Source: Vogesella urethralis
GTDB taxonomy: Bacteria > Pseudomonadota > Gammaproteobacteria > Burkholderiales > Chromobacteriaceae
Assembly (NCBI RefSeq): GCF_007644045.2
Contig: NZ_VMDW02000058.1
Location: 16,962-80,961 of the forward strand
Length of the DNA stretch: 64,000 nucleotides
Direction: 5' to 3'
This document shows positions 35,901-44,388 of this stretch, one piece after another (position 1 is the first letter of the stretch; the number at the start of each line of letters is the position of its first letter). The notes below the pieces were generated by a model. That model searched no databases. It saw nothing but the letters and a program-made list of their open reading frames with translations, and was not told the origin of the DNA. The position numbers and the translations under genes are program-made.

Positions 35901-36094
35901 GCAAGGAAATGGGCGCCGCGCAAAACGAATGGGCGCCCGACTTCACCGGCCTCGGCCGCAGCCCGCAGCGCGACGACGCGGCCAACCTGCTGGCCTTCCG
36001 CCATCAGGAGCCGCTGTCCGACCCGCTGTTCGTACAGCTGGCCGAGACCCTGCTGCGGCCGCTGGTGGGCGCGCTGCAGCAGGTGAAGGATTGA
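32918..36094 (+). CDS. recC: RecBCD enzyme subunit RecC
   Basis: A 1058-residue RecC, the Chi-recognition scaffold of the RecBCD helicase-nuclease. Start MPLNLYQSNRLEALGILYSHL and the motif IIVQSRGMGRWLTLNLARQRG match the family, as do LMLDDFF-GLRREHLPQRVSVFGIATLAP (inactive helicase fold) and CLVGMNDGAYPRDERPVSFDLVARHPRRGDRSRRFDDRYLFLE in the C-terminal half. The ATG at 32918 is chosen because upstream codons do not fit RecC. It lies 262 nt before recB with two repeat copies between. Confidence 0.95.
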   Translation: MPLNLYQSNRLEALGILYSHLTDSPLDDPFAPERIIVQSRGMGRWLTLNLARQRGLAANLDYVLPAGFAWRLMKTVLPELPPKSAFAPEVLAWRLVDVLPTLSGEPFTPLQRYLEGGPLACFELAGKVADIYDQYLVFRPDWIRAWEAGRLLGLGDDEAWQAALWQQLAADVPGRHRVMMLDDFFAGLRREHLPQRVSVFGIATLAPMYLALLQRMAQLTEVNVFLLNPSEAYWGDLRARAPQGDLFGDAAAASGHPLLASLGQQGRDFFDEIAGGVGEPVSAFMAPDSDSLLARLQHDILTLTPPSQQPAPHQPGDASIVCHIAHSPMRELEILKDQLLAMLAADPSLTPADIAVLTPDINAYAPYIDAVFGYRDDAPSIPYSIADRRLAREVPLLATFGKVLQLVDGRFEASEVLALLDCAPLLARFGLGDDDVSLLTAWVRRAGIRWGRDAAHKAALGLPADATHTWRWGLDRLLLGTMLPASLAGDGAPLFAGLLPDSAAQGQLADKLASLAALYDTLAGLAASWAQPASVADWAERLRLAAQALFSVAEDDEAALQQLYAIADALAADAALAQFHRLVPLTVIRDAVLRQLEMSSSGGFLTGGLTFCAMVPMRSIPFRVLCLVGMNDGAYPRDERPVSFDLVARHPRRGDRSRRFDDRYLFLEAILSARDTLYLSWVGRSVRSDEPLPPSPLVAELLDTLGQMCGEDVAPALTTRHPLQPFSRHYYDGTLPSYEPLWAAALAAPAGDAPPFATALPYATPPVVLLADFLRFWRNPVRAWLADRLGLKLARHADELPVREPFAIDRDSRSTLRDTLVGAMLAGQPLRHAEARLAGQGLLPDAALGEAWLGLERAASARFAARLPDALLADTLPPQPVRLQLGEVMLSGELAGLRPEGLLRVVPRKANAPELITLWLEHLVRLAAGLPGVAPDSVLYADDGVHRFGAFDADGVALAAGELLQAWLARYLQGQSQPLPFFARTSLAYARADSGKEMGAAQNEWAPDFTGLGRSPQRDDAANLLAFRHQEPLSDPLFVQLAETLLRPLVGALQQVKD

Positions 36095-36100
36095 CGGTTT

Positions 36101-36198
36101 TTAGCCACGAACCCCACGAAAAGCACGAAAAAAGCCAGTGAGATGCTTGTTGTTAGGCTGCTTTCGTGTTGTTTCGCGGTTTTGTGGCAAAAGAATGC
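36101..36198. repeat. First copy of a 98-bp tandem palindromic repeat
   Basis: The unit begins TTAGCCACGAACC and ends with the inverted counterpart TTTTGTGGCAA. The halves (CCACGAA...CACGAAAA and TTTCGTG...GTGGC) are imperfect inverted repeats, so the RNA could form a long hairpin. The second copy follows directly at 36199 with the same period of 98 bp. Confidence 0.85.
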
Positions 36199-36297
36199 TT
36201 AGCCACGAACGCCATGAAAAGCACGAAAAAAGCCAGTGCGATGCGTGTTGTCAGGCTGTTTTTCGTGTTGGTTCGTGGTTTTCGTGGCAAAAACAGC
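36199..36297. repeat. Second copy of the 98-bp tandem palindromic repeat
   Basis: Starts TTAGCCACGAACG and ends CGTGGCAAAAACAGCCT. It differs from the first copy at perhaps 15 positions, several of them compensating, so that the palindrome is better preserved here (TTCGTGGTTTTCGTGGC against GCCACGAA...). It lies about 60 nt before recB. Confidence 0.85.
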
Positions 36298-36356
36298 CTT
36301 TGATTTTCTGACGCTAGCAGTAAACGTTTATTGAACCTCTTTGACGGTCGTACCGC

Positions 36357-39300
36357 ATGCACCCCCTCGACGCCCTGAACTGCCCGCTGTCGGGCATCAA
36401 CCTGATCGAAGCCTCGGCCGGTACCGGCAAGACCTGGACCATCGCCGCGCTGTACACGCGCCTGCTGCTGGAGGACGCGCCGGACGGCACGCCGCCGCCC
36501 ACGCTGGACCGCCTGCTGGTGGTGACCTACACCAAGGCCGCCACCGCCGAGCTGCGCGAGCGGCTGCGGCGCCGGCTGGTGGAGCTGTGGCAGCTGCTGG
36601 ACGGGCAGGGCCCGGATCAGGGTCTGGGCGGCGACCCCTTCCTGCAGGCGCTGGCCGAGCGCTTGGCCGCCAGTAACCTGGACCTGGCGCGGCAACGGCT
36701 GCGCGACGCCATCACCGGCTTTGACGCCGCCGCCATCTACACCATCCACGGCTTCTGCCAGCGCGTGCTCACCGACGCCGCCTTCGACAGCGGCCAGACC
36801 TTTGCCGCCGAGCTGGCCACCGACAACCTGGCCGAACTGCAGCAGCTGGCCGACGATTTCTGGCGCACCCGCATCGTGGCGCAGCCGGCGCTGGCGCAGA
36901 TACTGGCCGAAAACGGCGACACGCCGGAAGGCTGGCTGGCCGAGGTGCGGCCGTGGCTGTCCAAGCCCTACCTGCGCATGCCCGCCATCGCCAGCGACGC
37001 GCTGCTGGCCGCCCGCGAGGCCGCGGCCAAGGCCTGGGCGCAGCTGCAGGCCGACGCGGCCAGCCTGCCGCAGGCGGCCGACCTGCTGTTGGCCGCGCCC
37101 GGCCTGAAGCAGACCAGCTACAAGCCGGCGCAGTGCCAGCGTTACCTGCGCCTGCTGCAATTGCTGCTGGCCGACGCCAGCCTGCCGCAGCTGTCGGCGC
37201 AGCAGGCGAAAGACCTGGCGCGGCTGGCACAAAGCCAGCTCGACAAGGGCGTCAACAAGGGCCACAGCGCGCCACAGCACCCGCTGTTTGTGCGGGTGGA
37301 AGCCTGGCTGGCGGCGTGGGATGGCTACAGCGCCTTGCTGGCGCAACAGCTGGCCGGCCTGAAGCTGGCGATGATCGTGTGGATCAACGAACAGGCGGTG
37401 GCGCAGCGCCGCGCCACGCGCCGTCGCGGCTTTGACGACCTGCTTACCGACCTGGCCGCCGCGCTGGACGACCCGCAGCACGGCGACAGGTTGGCCGCAC
37501 GCATCGCGGCCGACTTCTCCATCGCGCTGATCGACGAATTCCAGGATACCGACCCGCTGCAATACCGCATCTTCCGCCGCGCCTTCGTGCTGCAGCAGCG
37601 GCCGGTGTTCATGGTGGGCGACCCCAAACAGGCCATTTACAGCTTTCGCGGCGCCGACATCTTTGCCTACCTCAGCGCCCGCCGCGACGCCCCGGCCGAA
37701 CGCCAGTACACGCTGCTGACCAACCGCCGCAGCCAGCCGCCGCTGGTGCAGGCGGTGAGCGGCCTGTTTGCGCGGCCGCAGCCGTTCCTGCTGGACGGTA
37801 TCGATTACCCGCCGGTGGACGCCGCACCCAGCGGCGGCAGCCGTTTGCAGGCCGACGACGGCGACGCCGCCTTCAACGTGCTGCGCTTTCCGGCCAGCGA
37901 CAGCGCCAAAGGCGTCAGCAAGGGCGAGGCCACGCAGTACGCCGCCGAAGCCACCGCCCACGAGATTGCCCGCCTGTTGGGCGACGCCCGCGCTGGCCGC
38001 GCCGCACTGGCTAAAGGCGAGCAGACGCGGCCGCTGTGCGGCGGCGACATCGCGGTGCTGGTCGCCACCCACCGCCAGGGCGACGCCGTGCGCGAGGCGC
38101 TGGCGGTACGCGGCGTGAAAGCGGTGGCACTGACGCAGGAAAGCGTGTTCGCCAGCCACGAGGCCGGCGAGCTGCTGGCGCTGCTGCGCGCCTGGGCCGA
38201 GCCGGCGTCGGAAACGCGGCTGAAAGTGCTGTGCGCCACCACGCTGCTGGGGCTGGACGCAGCGCAGCTGCTGGCGCTGACCGAAGACGAAACGGCGTGG
38301 GAAGCGCGGCTGGCGGCCAACCAGGACGACCACCGCCGTTGGCTGCAGCGCGGCTTCATGGCGGCCTGGCGCAGCTTCATGGCACGCGAGGGCGTGGCAG
38401 CGCGCCTGCTGCCGTTGCCCGACGGCGAGCGGCGGCTGACCAACCTCGGCCATCTGGCCGAACTGCTGCAGCAGGAGGCCGAACGCATTGCCGGCATGGC
38501 GCCGCTGCTGGCCTGGTTCGAGGCGGCGGTGGCCAACCCGCCGGCCGGCGAGGAGGCGCTGCTGCGGCTGGAAAGCGACGCCGAACTGGTCAAGATCGTC
38601 ACCATCCACACCTCGAAGGGGCTGCAGTACCCGCTGGTGTTCTGCCCCTTCCTGTGGGACGGCGCGCTGGAGCGGCGCGACACCACCTTCTGGCGCTACC
38701 GCGACGGCGACGAGGCTTGGCTGGCGCCGGGCGAGCTGGTGGACGCTGCCGCCCGCGACGCGGCGCGCGGCGAGATCCTGGCCGAAAAGCTGCGCCTGCT
38801 GTACGTGGCGCTGACTCGCGCTGAGCACCGCCAGTACATCGTGTGGGGCCACGTGAAAGACATGCAGACCGCGGCGCTGTCGTGGCTGCTGCACGGCCGC
38901 CATGCGGCCAACCTGGCGGCGCTGGAAGACACCGAGTTGTCCGACGCGCTGATCGGCGCCGACCTGGCCGCCTACGCCGCCGGGCAGGGCGGGGCGGTGT
39001 GCTGCCGCGAGGTGAATGTGGCGGTGAACACCTTGCCGCCGCCGCCGGCCAGCGTGTTCCAGCCGCAGGTGCAGGCGGTGCACCGCCGCCTGCGCACGCC
39101 GTGGTTCATCAGCAGCTTCAGCAGCCTGACGCGCACGCTGCACGGCAGTGCGCCGCAGGCCAGCGAGGCGCCGGACCACGACCATGGCGTGCTACAGCCG
39201 GTGGACCCCACCGAGCTGCGGCCGGACCGTTTTGCCTTCCCGCGCGGCGCGCGCGCCGGCACCTGCCTGCACGACATGTTCGAGCGGGTGGACTTCACCC

Positions 39301-39926
39301 AGCCGCAAGGTTGGCCGCAGGTGGTGGCCGAGGCCTTGCAGCGCCATGGTTTTGACGCGCTGTGGCAGGACGCCGCGCTGGACATGCTGCACGCCACCAT
39401 CACCGCCGAGCTGGCCCCCGGCGTGCGGCTGGCCACGGTGCCGGCGACGCAGCGGCTGGTGGAAATGGAATTCACGCTGCCGGCCGACGGCCTGAGCCTG
39501 CCGGCGCTGCAAGCGGTGCTGACCGACCCCGGCAACGGCCTGGCGGCACCGCTGCGTGCCGCGGCGGCGCAGCTGGATTTCGACCGCGTGCGCGGCTACC
39601 TGAAAGGCTTCATGGACCTGGTGTTCGTGGCCGACGGCGCGCTGTGGCTGGTGGATTACAAGTCCAACCACCTGGGCGACAGCGTGGCTGACTACGGCCA
39701 CGACGCGCTGGCGGCGTCGATCGCGCGCGAACACTACTACTTGCAGTACCTGATCTACTGTGTGGCGCTGCGCCGCTACCTTACGCAACGCGCGCCGCAG
39801 CTGCGGCTGGGCGGCGTGCGTTACCTGTACCTGCGCGGCATCGACGGCAGCGGTGCCGGCGTGTGGTGCGACGCGCCCGGCGAGGCGTTGCTGGCGCAGC
39901 TGGACGCGCTGTTCGTGGCGGGCTGA
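36357..39926 (+). CDS. recB: RecBCD enzyme subunit RecB
   Basis: A 1189-residue RecB: superfamily 1A helicase plus nuclease. Walker A EASAGTGKTWTI (about 19-30), VVTYTKAATAELRERLRRRL, the Walker B region ALIDEFQDTDPLQYRIFR, MVGDPKQAIYSFRGADIFAYL and VKIVTIHTSKGLQYPLVFCPF follow in order. The C-terminal nuclease shows LVDYKSNHLGD. Intact and of usual length. With RecC and RecD it processes double-strand breaks. No Shine-Dalgarno of note near the ATG at 36357. Confidence 0.96.
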   Translation: MHPLDALNCPLSGINLIEASAGTGKTWTIAALYTRLLLEDAPDGTPPPTLDRLLVVTYTKAATAELRERLRRRLVELWQLLDGQGPDQGLGGDPFLQALAERLAASNLDLARQRLRDAITGFDAAAIYTIHGFCQRVLTDAAFDSGQTFAAELATDNLAELQQLADDFWRTRIVAQPALAQILAENGDTPEGWLAEVRPWLSKPYLRMPAIASDALLAAREAAAKAWAQLQADAASLPQAADLLLAAPGLKQTSYKPAQCQRYLRLLQLLLADASLPQLSAQQAKDLARLAQSQLDKGVNKGHSAPQHPLFVRVEAWLAAWDGYSALLAQQLAGLKLAMIVWINEQAVAQRRATRRRGFDDLLTDLAAALDDPQHGDRLAARIAADFSIALIDEFQDTDPLQYRIFRRAFVLQQRPVFMVGDPKQAIYSFRGADIFAYLSARRDAPAERQYTLLTNRRSQPPLVQAVSGLFARPQPFLLDGIDYPPVDAAPSGGSRLQADDGDAAFNVLRFPASDSAKGVSKGEATQYAAEATAHEIARLLGDARAGRAALAKGEQTRPLCGGDIAVLVATHRQGDAVREALAVRGVKAVALTQESVFASHEAGELLALLRAWAEPASETRLKVLCATTLLGLDAAQLLALTEDETAWEARLAANQDDHRRWLQRGFMAAWRSFMAREGVAARLLPLPDGERRLTNLGHLAELLQQEAERIAGMAPLLAWFEAAVANPPAGEEALLRLESDAELVKIVTIHTSKGLQYPLVFCPFLWDGALERRDTTFWRYRDGDEAWLAPGELVDAAARDAARGEILAEKLRLLYVALTRAEHRQYIVWGHVKDMQTAALSWLLHGRHAANLAALEDTELSDALIGADLAAYAAGQGGAVCCREVNVAVNTLPPPPASVFQPQVQAVHRRLRTPWFISSFSSLTRTLHGSAPQASEAPDHDHGVLQPVDPTELRPDRFAFPRGARAGTCLHDMFERVDFTQPQGWPQVVAEALQRHGFDALWQDAALDMLHATITAELAPGVRLATVPATQRLVEMEFTLPADGLSLPALQAVLTDPGNGLAAPLRAAAAQLDFDRVRGYLKGFMDLVFVADGALWLVDYKSNHLGDSVADYGHDALAASIAREHYYLQYLIYCVALRRYLTQRAPQLRLGGVRYLYLRGIDGSGAGVWCDAPGEALLAQLDALFVAG

Positions 39927-39995
39927 ACAGGCATTGCCACTTATTGCCGGCTGTCTACACTGAAACATCCGCATCGCCACTCCACGGGGCTGCCC

Positions 39996-40952
39996 ATGAT
40001 CCATCGCTTTCTGCTGCTGGCCGGCGTGCTTGCCACCTTGTGCGCGTCGGCAGCGGCGGCGCCGGCCAGCATCATTTTCATTCCCAAGGGTGCCAGCCAC
40101 GTGTTCTGGAAGGAAATGGCGCGTGGCGCGGAGGAGGCGGCGCGCCAGCAGGGCCTGAAACTGACCTGGCGAGGCCCGGCGCTGGAAAACGACGCGGTGT
40201 CGCAAGGCAAGCTGATCGGCTACTACAGCGGCAAAGGCATGGCCGGCATGATTGTGGCGCCGAACGCGTCGGCCGAGTTGCAGGCGCCGCTGCAAGGCGC
40301 ACGCCAGGCCGGCAGCCAGCTGGTGATCGTCGATTCGCCGTTGCAGCCGTCGCTGGGCCTGCCGTATGTGGGCACCCATAATCTGGCCGCCGGCGAGGCC
40401 GCGGCCGACTTTGCCGCCCGCCTGAAGCCGCCGCCGCGCAAGGTGCTGCTGTTGCGCTTTTCGTCGCTGCACGACTCTACCCGCGAACGCGAAAACGGCT
40501 TCCGCGACCGTTTGCGCCAGCTGCTGCCGGCGGTGCAGTTCGAAGACGTGCCCGACACCGGCATCTCGGTGGCCGACAGCCGCAGCAAGACGCGGGTGCA
40601 GCTGGCGCGGGTGACGGACGCCGACCTGGTGTTCACCCCCAACGAGTCCACCACCGAAGGCAGCATCCAGGCGCTGCAGCAAAGCGGGCTGGCCGGCAAG
40701 ATCCGGCATATCGGTTTCGATTACACGCCGCTGATCGACAGGGCACTGCGCAGCGGTCAACTGCAGGCGACCGTGATGCAGGACCCGTACCAGATGGGCG
40801 TGCGCGCGGTGGCCGTCATGCAGCTGCTGCTGGACGGCAAGCCGGTGCCGGCCACCAGTTACATCCCGGCAACGCTGGTGACGCGGCAGAACCAGGCCGA
40901 GCCGGCGGTGGCGGCCAAGGTGCGCCCGTTCCTGGGGTATATCCAGCGCTGA
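39996..40952 (+). CDS. Periplasmic sugar-binding-type protein (RbsB-like), orphan
   Basis: A 318-residue secreted protein with a signal peptide (cut near AAA-PASI, about 22). IIFIPKGASHVFWKEMARGAEEAARQQGLKL is the periplasmic-binding-fold start; DSPL, YVGTHNLAAGEAAADF and FTPNESTTEGSIQAL follow, and YQMGVRAVAVMQLLLDGKPV is near the end. Its fold matches ribose/galactose-type binding proteins. No permease or ATPase is adjacent; it sits between recB and pap. It may feed a remote transporter or act as a sensor input. Confidence 0.85.
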   Translation: MIHRFLLLAGVLATLCASAAAAPASIIFIPKGASHVFWKEMARGAEEAARQQGLKLTWRGPALENDAVSQGKLIGYYSGKGMAGMIVAPNASAELQAPLQGARQAGSQLVIVDSPLQPSLGLPYVGTHNLAAGEAAADFAARLKPPPRKVLLLRFSSLHDSTRERENGFRDRLRQLLPAVQFEDVPDTGISVADSRSKTRVQLARVTDADLVFTPNESTTEGSIQALQQSGLAGKIRHIGFDYTPLIDRALRSGQLQATVMQDPYQMGVRAVAVMQLLLDGKPVPATSYIPATLVTRQNQAEPAVAAKVRPFLGYIQR

Positions 40953-41027
40953 TGCGGCGTGCCATTGCCTGAACAGCGTGCTCTGGCTTTACAATCCTGT
41001 CATGCCCGCCGCCGCCGTGCGGCCAAC

Positions 41028-41038
41028 CAGACAGGAAG
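41028..41038 (-). repeat. TGCGGCCAACC copy in the pap leader
   Basis: A full 11-mer lies just before the pap ribosome-binding site (AGGAAGGA at about 41034-41041). It is one of 14 intergenic copies. Confidence 0.7.
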
Positions 41039-41045
41039 GACCACC

Positions 41046-42533
41046 ATGTTCGAATCCGCCGAGATCGGCCACGCCATCGACAAGGCCAGCTACAAAGCCG
41101 AAGAAGCCCGTCTGCGCGAGGCGCTGCTGGAGGTGCAATACGAGCTGAAGCAGCGCAGCGAGTTTCCGGTGCTGCTGCTGATCCACGGCATGGACGGCGC
41201 CGGGCGCGGCGAAATGCTGAATCAGCTGAACGAATGGCTGGACCCGCGCCTGATCCACACCGCCGCCTTCGACACCCCCAACGACGACGCCCGCGAGCGG
41301 CCATGGATGTGGCGCTACTGGCGCGAGCTGCCAGCCAAGGGCCGGCTGGGCATGTTCTTCGGGTCGTACTATTCCGACGCGCTGTTCGACCGCGTGGACA
41401 GCAAGACCAATCGCGATACCTTCGACAAGCAGCTGTTCGACATCCTGCGCTTCGAGCGCATGCTGGCCAACGACGGCGTGATGATCATGAAGTTCTGGCT
41501 GCATCTCACCGAGGAAAAGCAGAAGAAACGGCTGAAAGCGCTGGAAAAAGACCCGGCCACCGCCTGGCGCGTCACCCCGGCCGACTGGCAGCACCACCAG
41601 CAGTACAAGCGCATCCGCGACAACGCCGAGCACATGATGCGCCTTACCAATACCGCCTACGCGCCGTGGCTGGTGGTGGACGGCGAAGACGCCAACTACC
41701 GCAGCCTGGCAGTGGGCCGCGCCTTGCTGCAGGCGCTGCAGCAACGGCTGGCGCTGGCGCAGGGCTGGCACGCGCGCTCCGACGACGGTGCCATCACCCC
41801 GCCGGCCGACAACAAGCTGCTGCTGGATTCGCTGCAGCTGGACCATGCACTGAGCAAGGACGACTACAAAGTCCAGCTGGAGGCGCTGCAAGGCCGCCTC
41901 AACGGGCTCACCCGCCACCCCGGCTTTGCCGAGCATTCGCTGGTGCTGGCGTTTGAAGGCAACGACGCCGCCGGCAAGGGCGGTGCCATCCGCCGCATTA
42001 CCCAGGCGCTGGACGCCCGCCGCTACCGCGTGGTGCCGGTGGCGGCGCCCACCGAGGAAGAGCGCGCCATGCCGTGGCTGTGGCGCTTCTGGCGCCACGT
42101 GCCGGGCAAGGGCAAGGTCACCATCTTCGACCGCACCTGGTACGGCCGCGTGCTGGTGGAGCGGGTAGAAGGCTTTGCCAGCGCCACCGACTGGATGCGC
42201 GGCTATTACGAGATCAACGACTTCGAGCACCAGCTCACCGACAACAAGGCCATCGTGTTGAAGTTCTGGCTGGCCATCAGCGCCGACGAGCAGCTGGCGC
42301 GCTTCAAGTCGCGCGAGGAAACCGGCTTCAAGCGCTTCAAGATCACCGAAGAAGACTGGCGTAACCGCGACAAGTGGGACGACTACAAGGTGGCGGTGTG
42401 CGACATGATCGACCGCACCAGTACCAGTGCCGTGCCGTGGACGCTGGTGCCGGCCAACAACAAGTACTACGCCCGCATCAAGGTACTCACCACCATTTGC
42501 GAGGCGCTGGAAGCCAGGCTGGGCAAAGCATGA
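41046..42533 (+). CDS. pap: Polyphosphate:AMP phosphotransferase (two-domain PPK2)
   Basis: A 495-residue protein made of two PPK2 domains. The first (about 1-230) has Walker A GMDGAGRGEM (48-57), with altered residues. The second (about 265-495) has the intact GNDAAGKGGAIRR and the lid-like WYGRVLVERVEGFA. Two-domain class II PPK2 enzymes convert AMP to ADP with polyphosphate. AGGAAGGA precedes the ATG. The last 4 nt overlap the recD start (ATGA). Confidence 0.93.
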   Translation: MFESAEIGHAIDKASYKAEEARLREALLEVQYELKQRSEFPVLLLIHGMDGAGRGEMLNQLNEWLDPRLIHTAAFDTPNDDARERPWMWRYWRELPAKGRLGMFFGSYYSDALFDRVDSKTNRDTFDKQLFDILRFERMLANDGVMIMKFWLHLTEEKQKKRLKALEKDPATAWRVTPADWQHHQQYKRIRDNAEHMMRLTNTAYAPWLVVDGEDANYRSLAVGRALLQALQQRLALAQGWHARSDDGAITPPADNKLLLDSLQLDHALSKDDYKVQLEALQGRLNGLTRHPGFAEHSLVLAFEGNDAAGKGGAIRRITQALDARRYRVVPVAAPTEEERAMPWLWRFWRHVPGKGKVTIFDRTWYGRVLVERVEGFASATDWMRGYYEINDFEHQLTDNKAIVLKFWLAISADEQLARFKSREETGFKRFKITEEDWRNRDKWDDYKVAVCDMIDRTSTSAVPWTLVPANNKYYARIKVLTTICEALEARLGKA

Positions 42534-44251
42534 GCGTGACGGATACCGCCGACAGCCTGCTGCCGGCGCAGCTGGGCAGTTTGCTGGCGCGGCTGGACCC
42601 GCAGCACGGCGCGGCGCTGGCGCCGCTGTTGCAACGCCTGCTGGCAGCGTTGGCCGCCGGCCACGTGTGCCTGGCCGGTGTTGGCCGCGACGAGCTGGCG
42701 CTGTTGCGGCGCAGCCCGCTGGCCGGGCGCCCCGGCGACTACGCGCCGCTGATCGTGGACGACGCCGGCCGCCTGTACCTGGCGCGGCAATGGCAGGACG
42801 AAACGCGGCTGCTGCACGCCCTGCAGGCACTGGCGGCCGACCCGCAACCGCTGGCTGGCGACGTGGACGGCGTGCTGGGCGGCTTGTTTCCCACCGCAGC
42901 GGCTGGCGACTGGCAACGCTTGGCCGCCTGGCTGGCCACCCGCCGCCGCTTCATGGTGATCTCCGGTGGCCCCGGCACCGGCAAAACCACCACCGTGGTG
43001 CGCTTGCTGGCGGCTCTGGCGGCGCTATCCGACCGCCCGCTGGTGATGGCGATGGCCGCGCCCACCGGCAAGGCGGCGGCGCGGCTGACCGAGTCGGTAC
43101 GCGGCGCCCGCGACGCGCTGCCGGTAGCCGACGCCGTACGTCGCCAGCTGCCCGACAAGGCGCAGACGCTGCACCGCCTGCTGGGCCTGGTGCCCGGTAC
43201 CGCGCAGCCGCGCCACCATGCGGCCAACCCCTTGCCGCTGGATGTGCTGGTGGTAGACGAGGCGTCGATGGTGGACCTCACGCTGATGGCGCAGACGGTG
43301 GCAGCGCTGCCGCGCCACGCCCGGCTGATTCTGCTGGGCGACCGCTATCAGCTGGCGTCGGTGGAGGCCGGGGCCGTGCTGGGCGATATTTGCAGCCAGC
43401 AAGCGTGGACCCCGGCGACCGCGGCCAGCCTGCAAGCCTGCGGCGTGACGCCGCCGGGCGCGGTGGACGGCGACGCGGTGCTGGCCGATAGCGTGGTGGT
43501 GCTGGAAAAAAGCCACCGTTTTGGCGAGCACTCCGGCATCGGCAAGCTGGCCCGTGCCGTCAACGCCGGCGACGCCGCCGCGGCGCAAGCGCTGCTGCAG
43601 GACGGGCGCGACGATCTGGCGTGGCAGGCGCACGGCCCCGACGCCGCGCATTTGCTGGCGCTGCGCCAGCCGTACTGGCAAGCACTGGACGGGCTAGGCG
43701 ACAGCGACGACTGGGCCGGCCTGTTTGCCGCCTTCAACCAGTGCATGCTGTTGGCCGCAGAGCGCCACACGGTGGACGAGGTCAATGCCGCCATCACCGC
43801 CACCTTGCAACAGCGTGGCCGCAAAGCGGCCGACAGCGACTGGTACCCCGGCCGCCCGGTGATGGTGACGCGCAACGACTACAGTGTGGGCCTGTTCAAC
43901 GGCGACATCGGCCTCACCGTGCAGCGCGGCGAGCGGCTGCGGGTGATCTTCCCCACTACCGACGGCGGCTGGCGCGAGGTATCGCCCGCCCGCCTGCCCG
44001 AGCACGACACCGTGTACGCGATGACGGTGCACAAATCGCAAGGCTCCGAGTTTGGCGAGGTGTGGTTGCTGCTGCCGGCACAACCTACTGCCACGCTGAC
44101 GCGGGCGCTGGTGTACACCGCCATCACCCGTGCGCGGCAGCGCTTCGTACTGGCTGGCAGCCTGGCCGTGCTGCAAGCCGGCGTACAACTGGCGCCGCTG
44201 CGGCAATCGGGCCTGGCCGAGCGGCTGTGGCAAGCGGCGAGCGCGGGCTGA
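42530..44251 (+). CDS. recD: RecBCD enzyme subunit RecD
   Basis: A 573-residue RecD helicase. Walker A ISGGPGTGKTTTVVRLLAAL (about 140-160), AMAAPTGKAAARLTES, LVVDEASMVDLTLM (Walker B), LLGDRYQLASVEAGAVLGDI, and near the end AMTVHKSQGSEFGEVWLLLP and LVYTAITRARQRFVLAG. Length is close to the E. coli value (608). Its ATG overlaps the stop of pap, so recD translation is coupled to a polyphosphate enzyme, not to recB. Confidence 0.95.
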   Translation: MSVTDTADSLLPAQLGSLLARLDPQHGAALAPLLQRLLAALAAGHVCLAGVGRDELALLRRSPLAGRPGDYAPLIVDDAGRLYLARQWQDETRLLHALQALAADPQPLAGDVDGVLGGLFPTAAAGDWQRLAAWLATRRRFMVISGGPGTGKTTTVVRLLAALAALSDRPLVMAMAAPTGKAAARLTESVRGARDALPVADAVRRQLPDKAQTLHRLLGLVPGTAQPRHHAANPLPLDVLVVDEASMVDLTLMAQTVAALPRHARLILLGDRYQLASVEAGAVLGDICSQQAWTPATAASLQACGVTPPGAVDGDAVLADSVVVLEKSHRFGEHSGIGKLARAVNAGDAAAAQALLQDGRDDLAWQAHGPDAAHLLALRQPYWQALDGLGDSDDWAGLFAAFNQCMLLAAERHTVDEVNAAITATLQQRGRKAADSDWYPGRPVMVTRNDYSVGLFNGDIGLTVQRGERLRVIFPTTDGGWREVSPARLPEHDTVYAMTVHKSQGSEFGEVWLLLPAQPTATLTRALVYTAITRARQRFVLAGSLAVLQAGVQLAPLRQSGLAERLWQAASAG

Positions 44252-44388
44252 GCGGCAGCGCGTGCGGCCAACTGTTGCATTCCTGCCAGCGGGGGCGCGT
44301 TATCGATAGGGCCACAGCGGTCAAAGCTGCACAGCGCGATGGCATTCTCCGTAAGATGGCGCCTTCTCGAAAGCAGCAGGGAGTGCTC

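Noticed and set aside
36101..36297. CRISPR array between recC and recB
   Set aside because: Only two units, no spacers between constant repeats, and whole 98-bp units are similar. This is a tandem palindromic repeat, not a CRISPR.
36153..39185. A 1010-codon open frame on the minus strand opposite recB
   Set aside because: It mirrors recB codon structure, is rich in Gln/His/Arg/Gly as antisense frames of GC-rich genes are, and has no domain. RecB on the plus strand explains the region.
41046..42533. Gene fusion or duplication error in pap
   Set aside because: Two PPK2 domains in one chain is a known class (PAP), and the length is normal.
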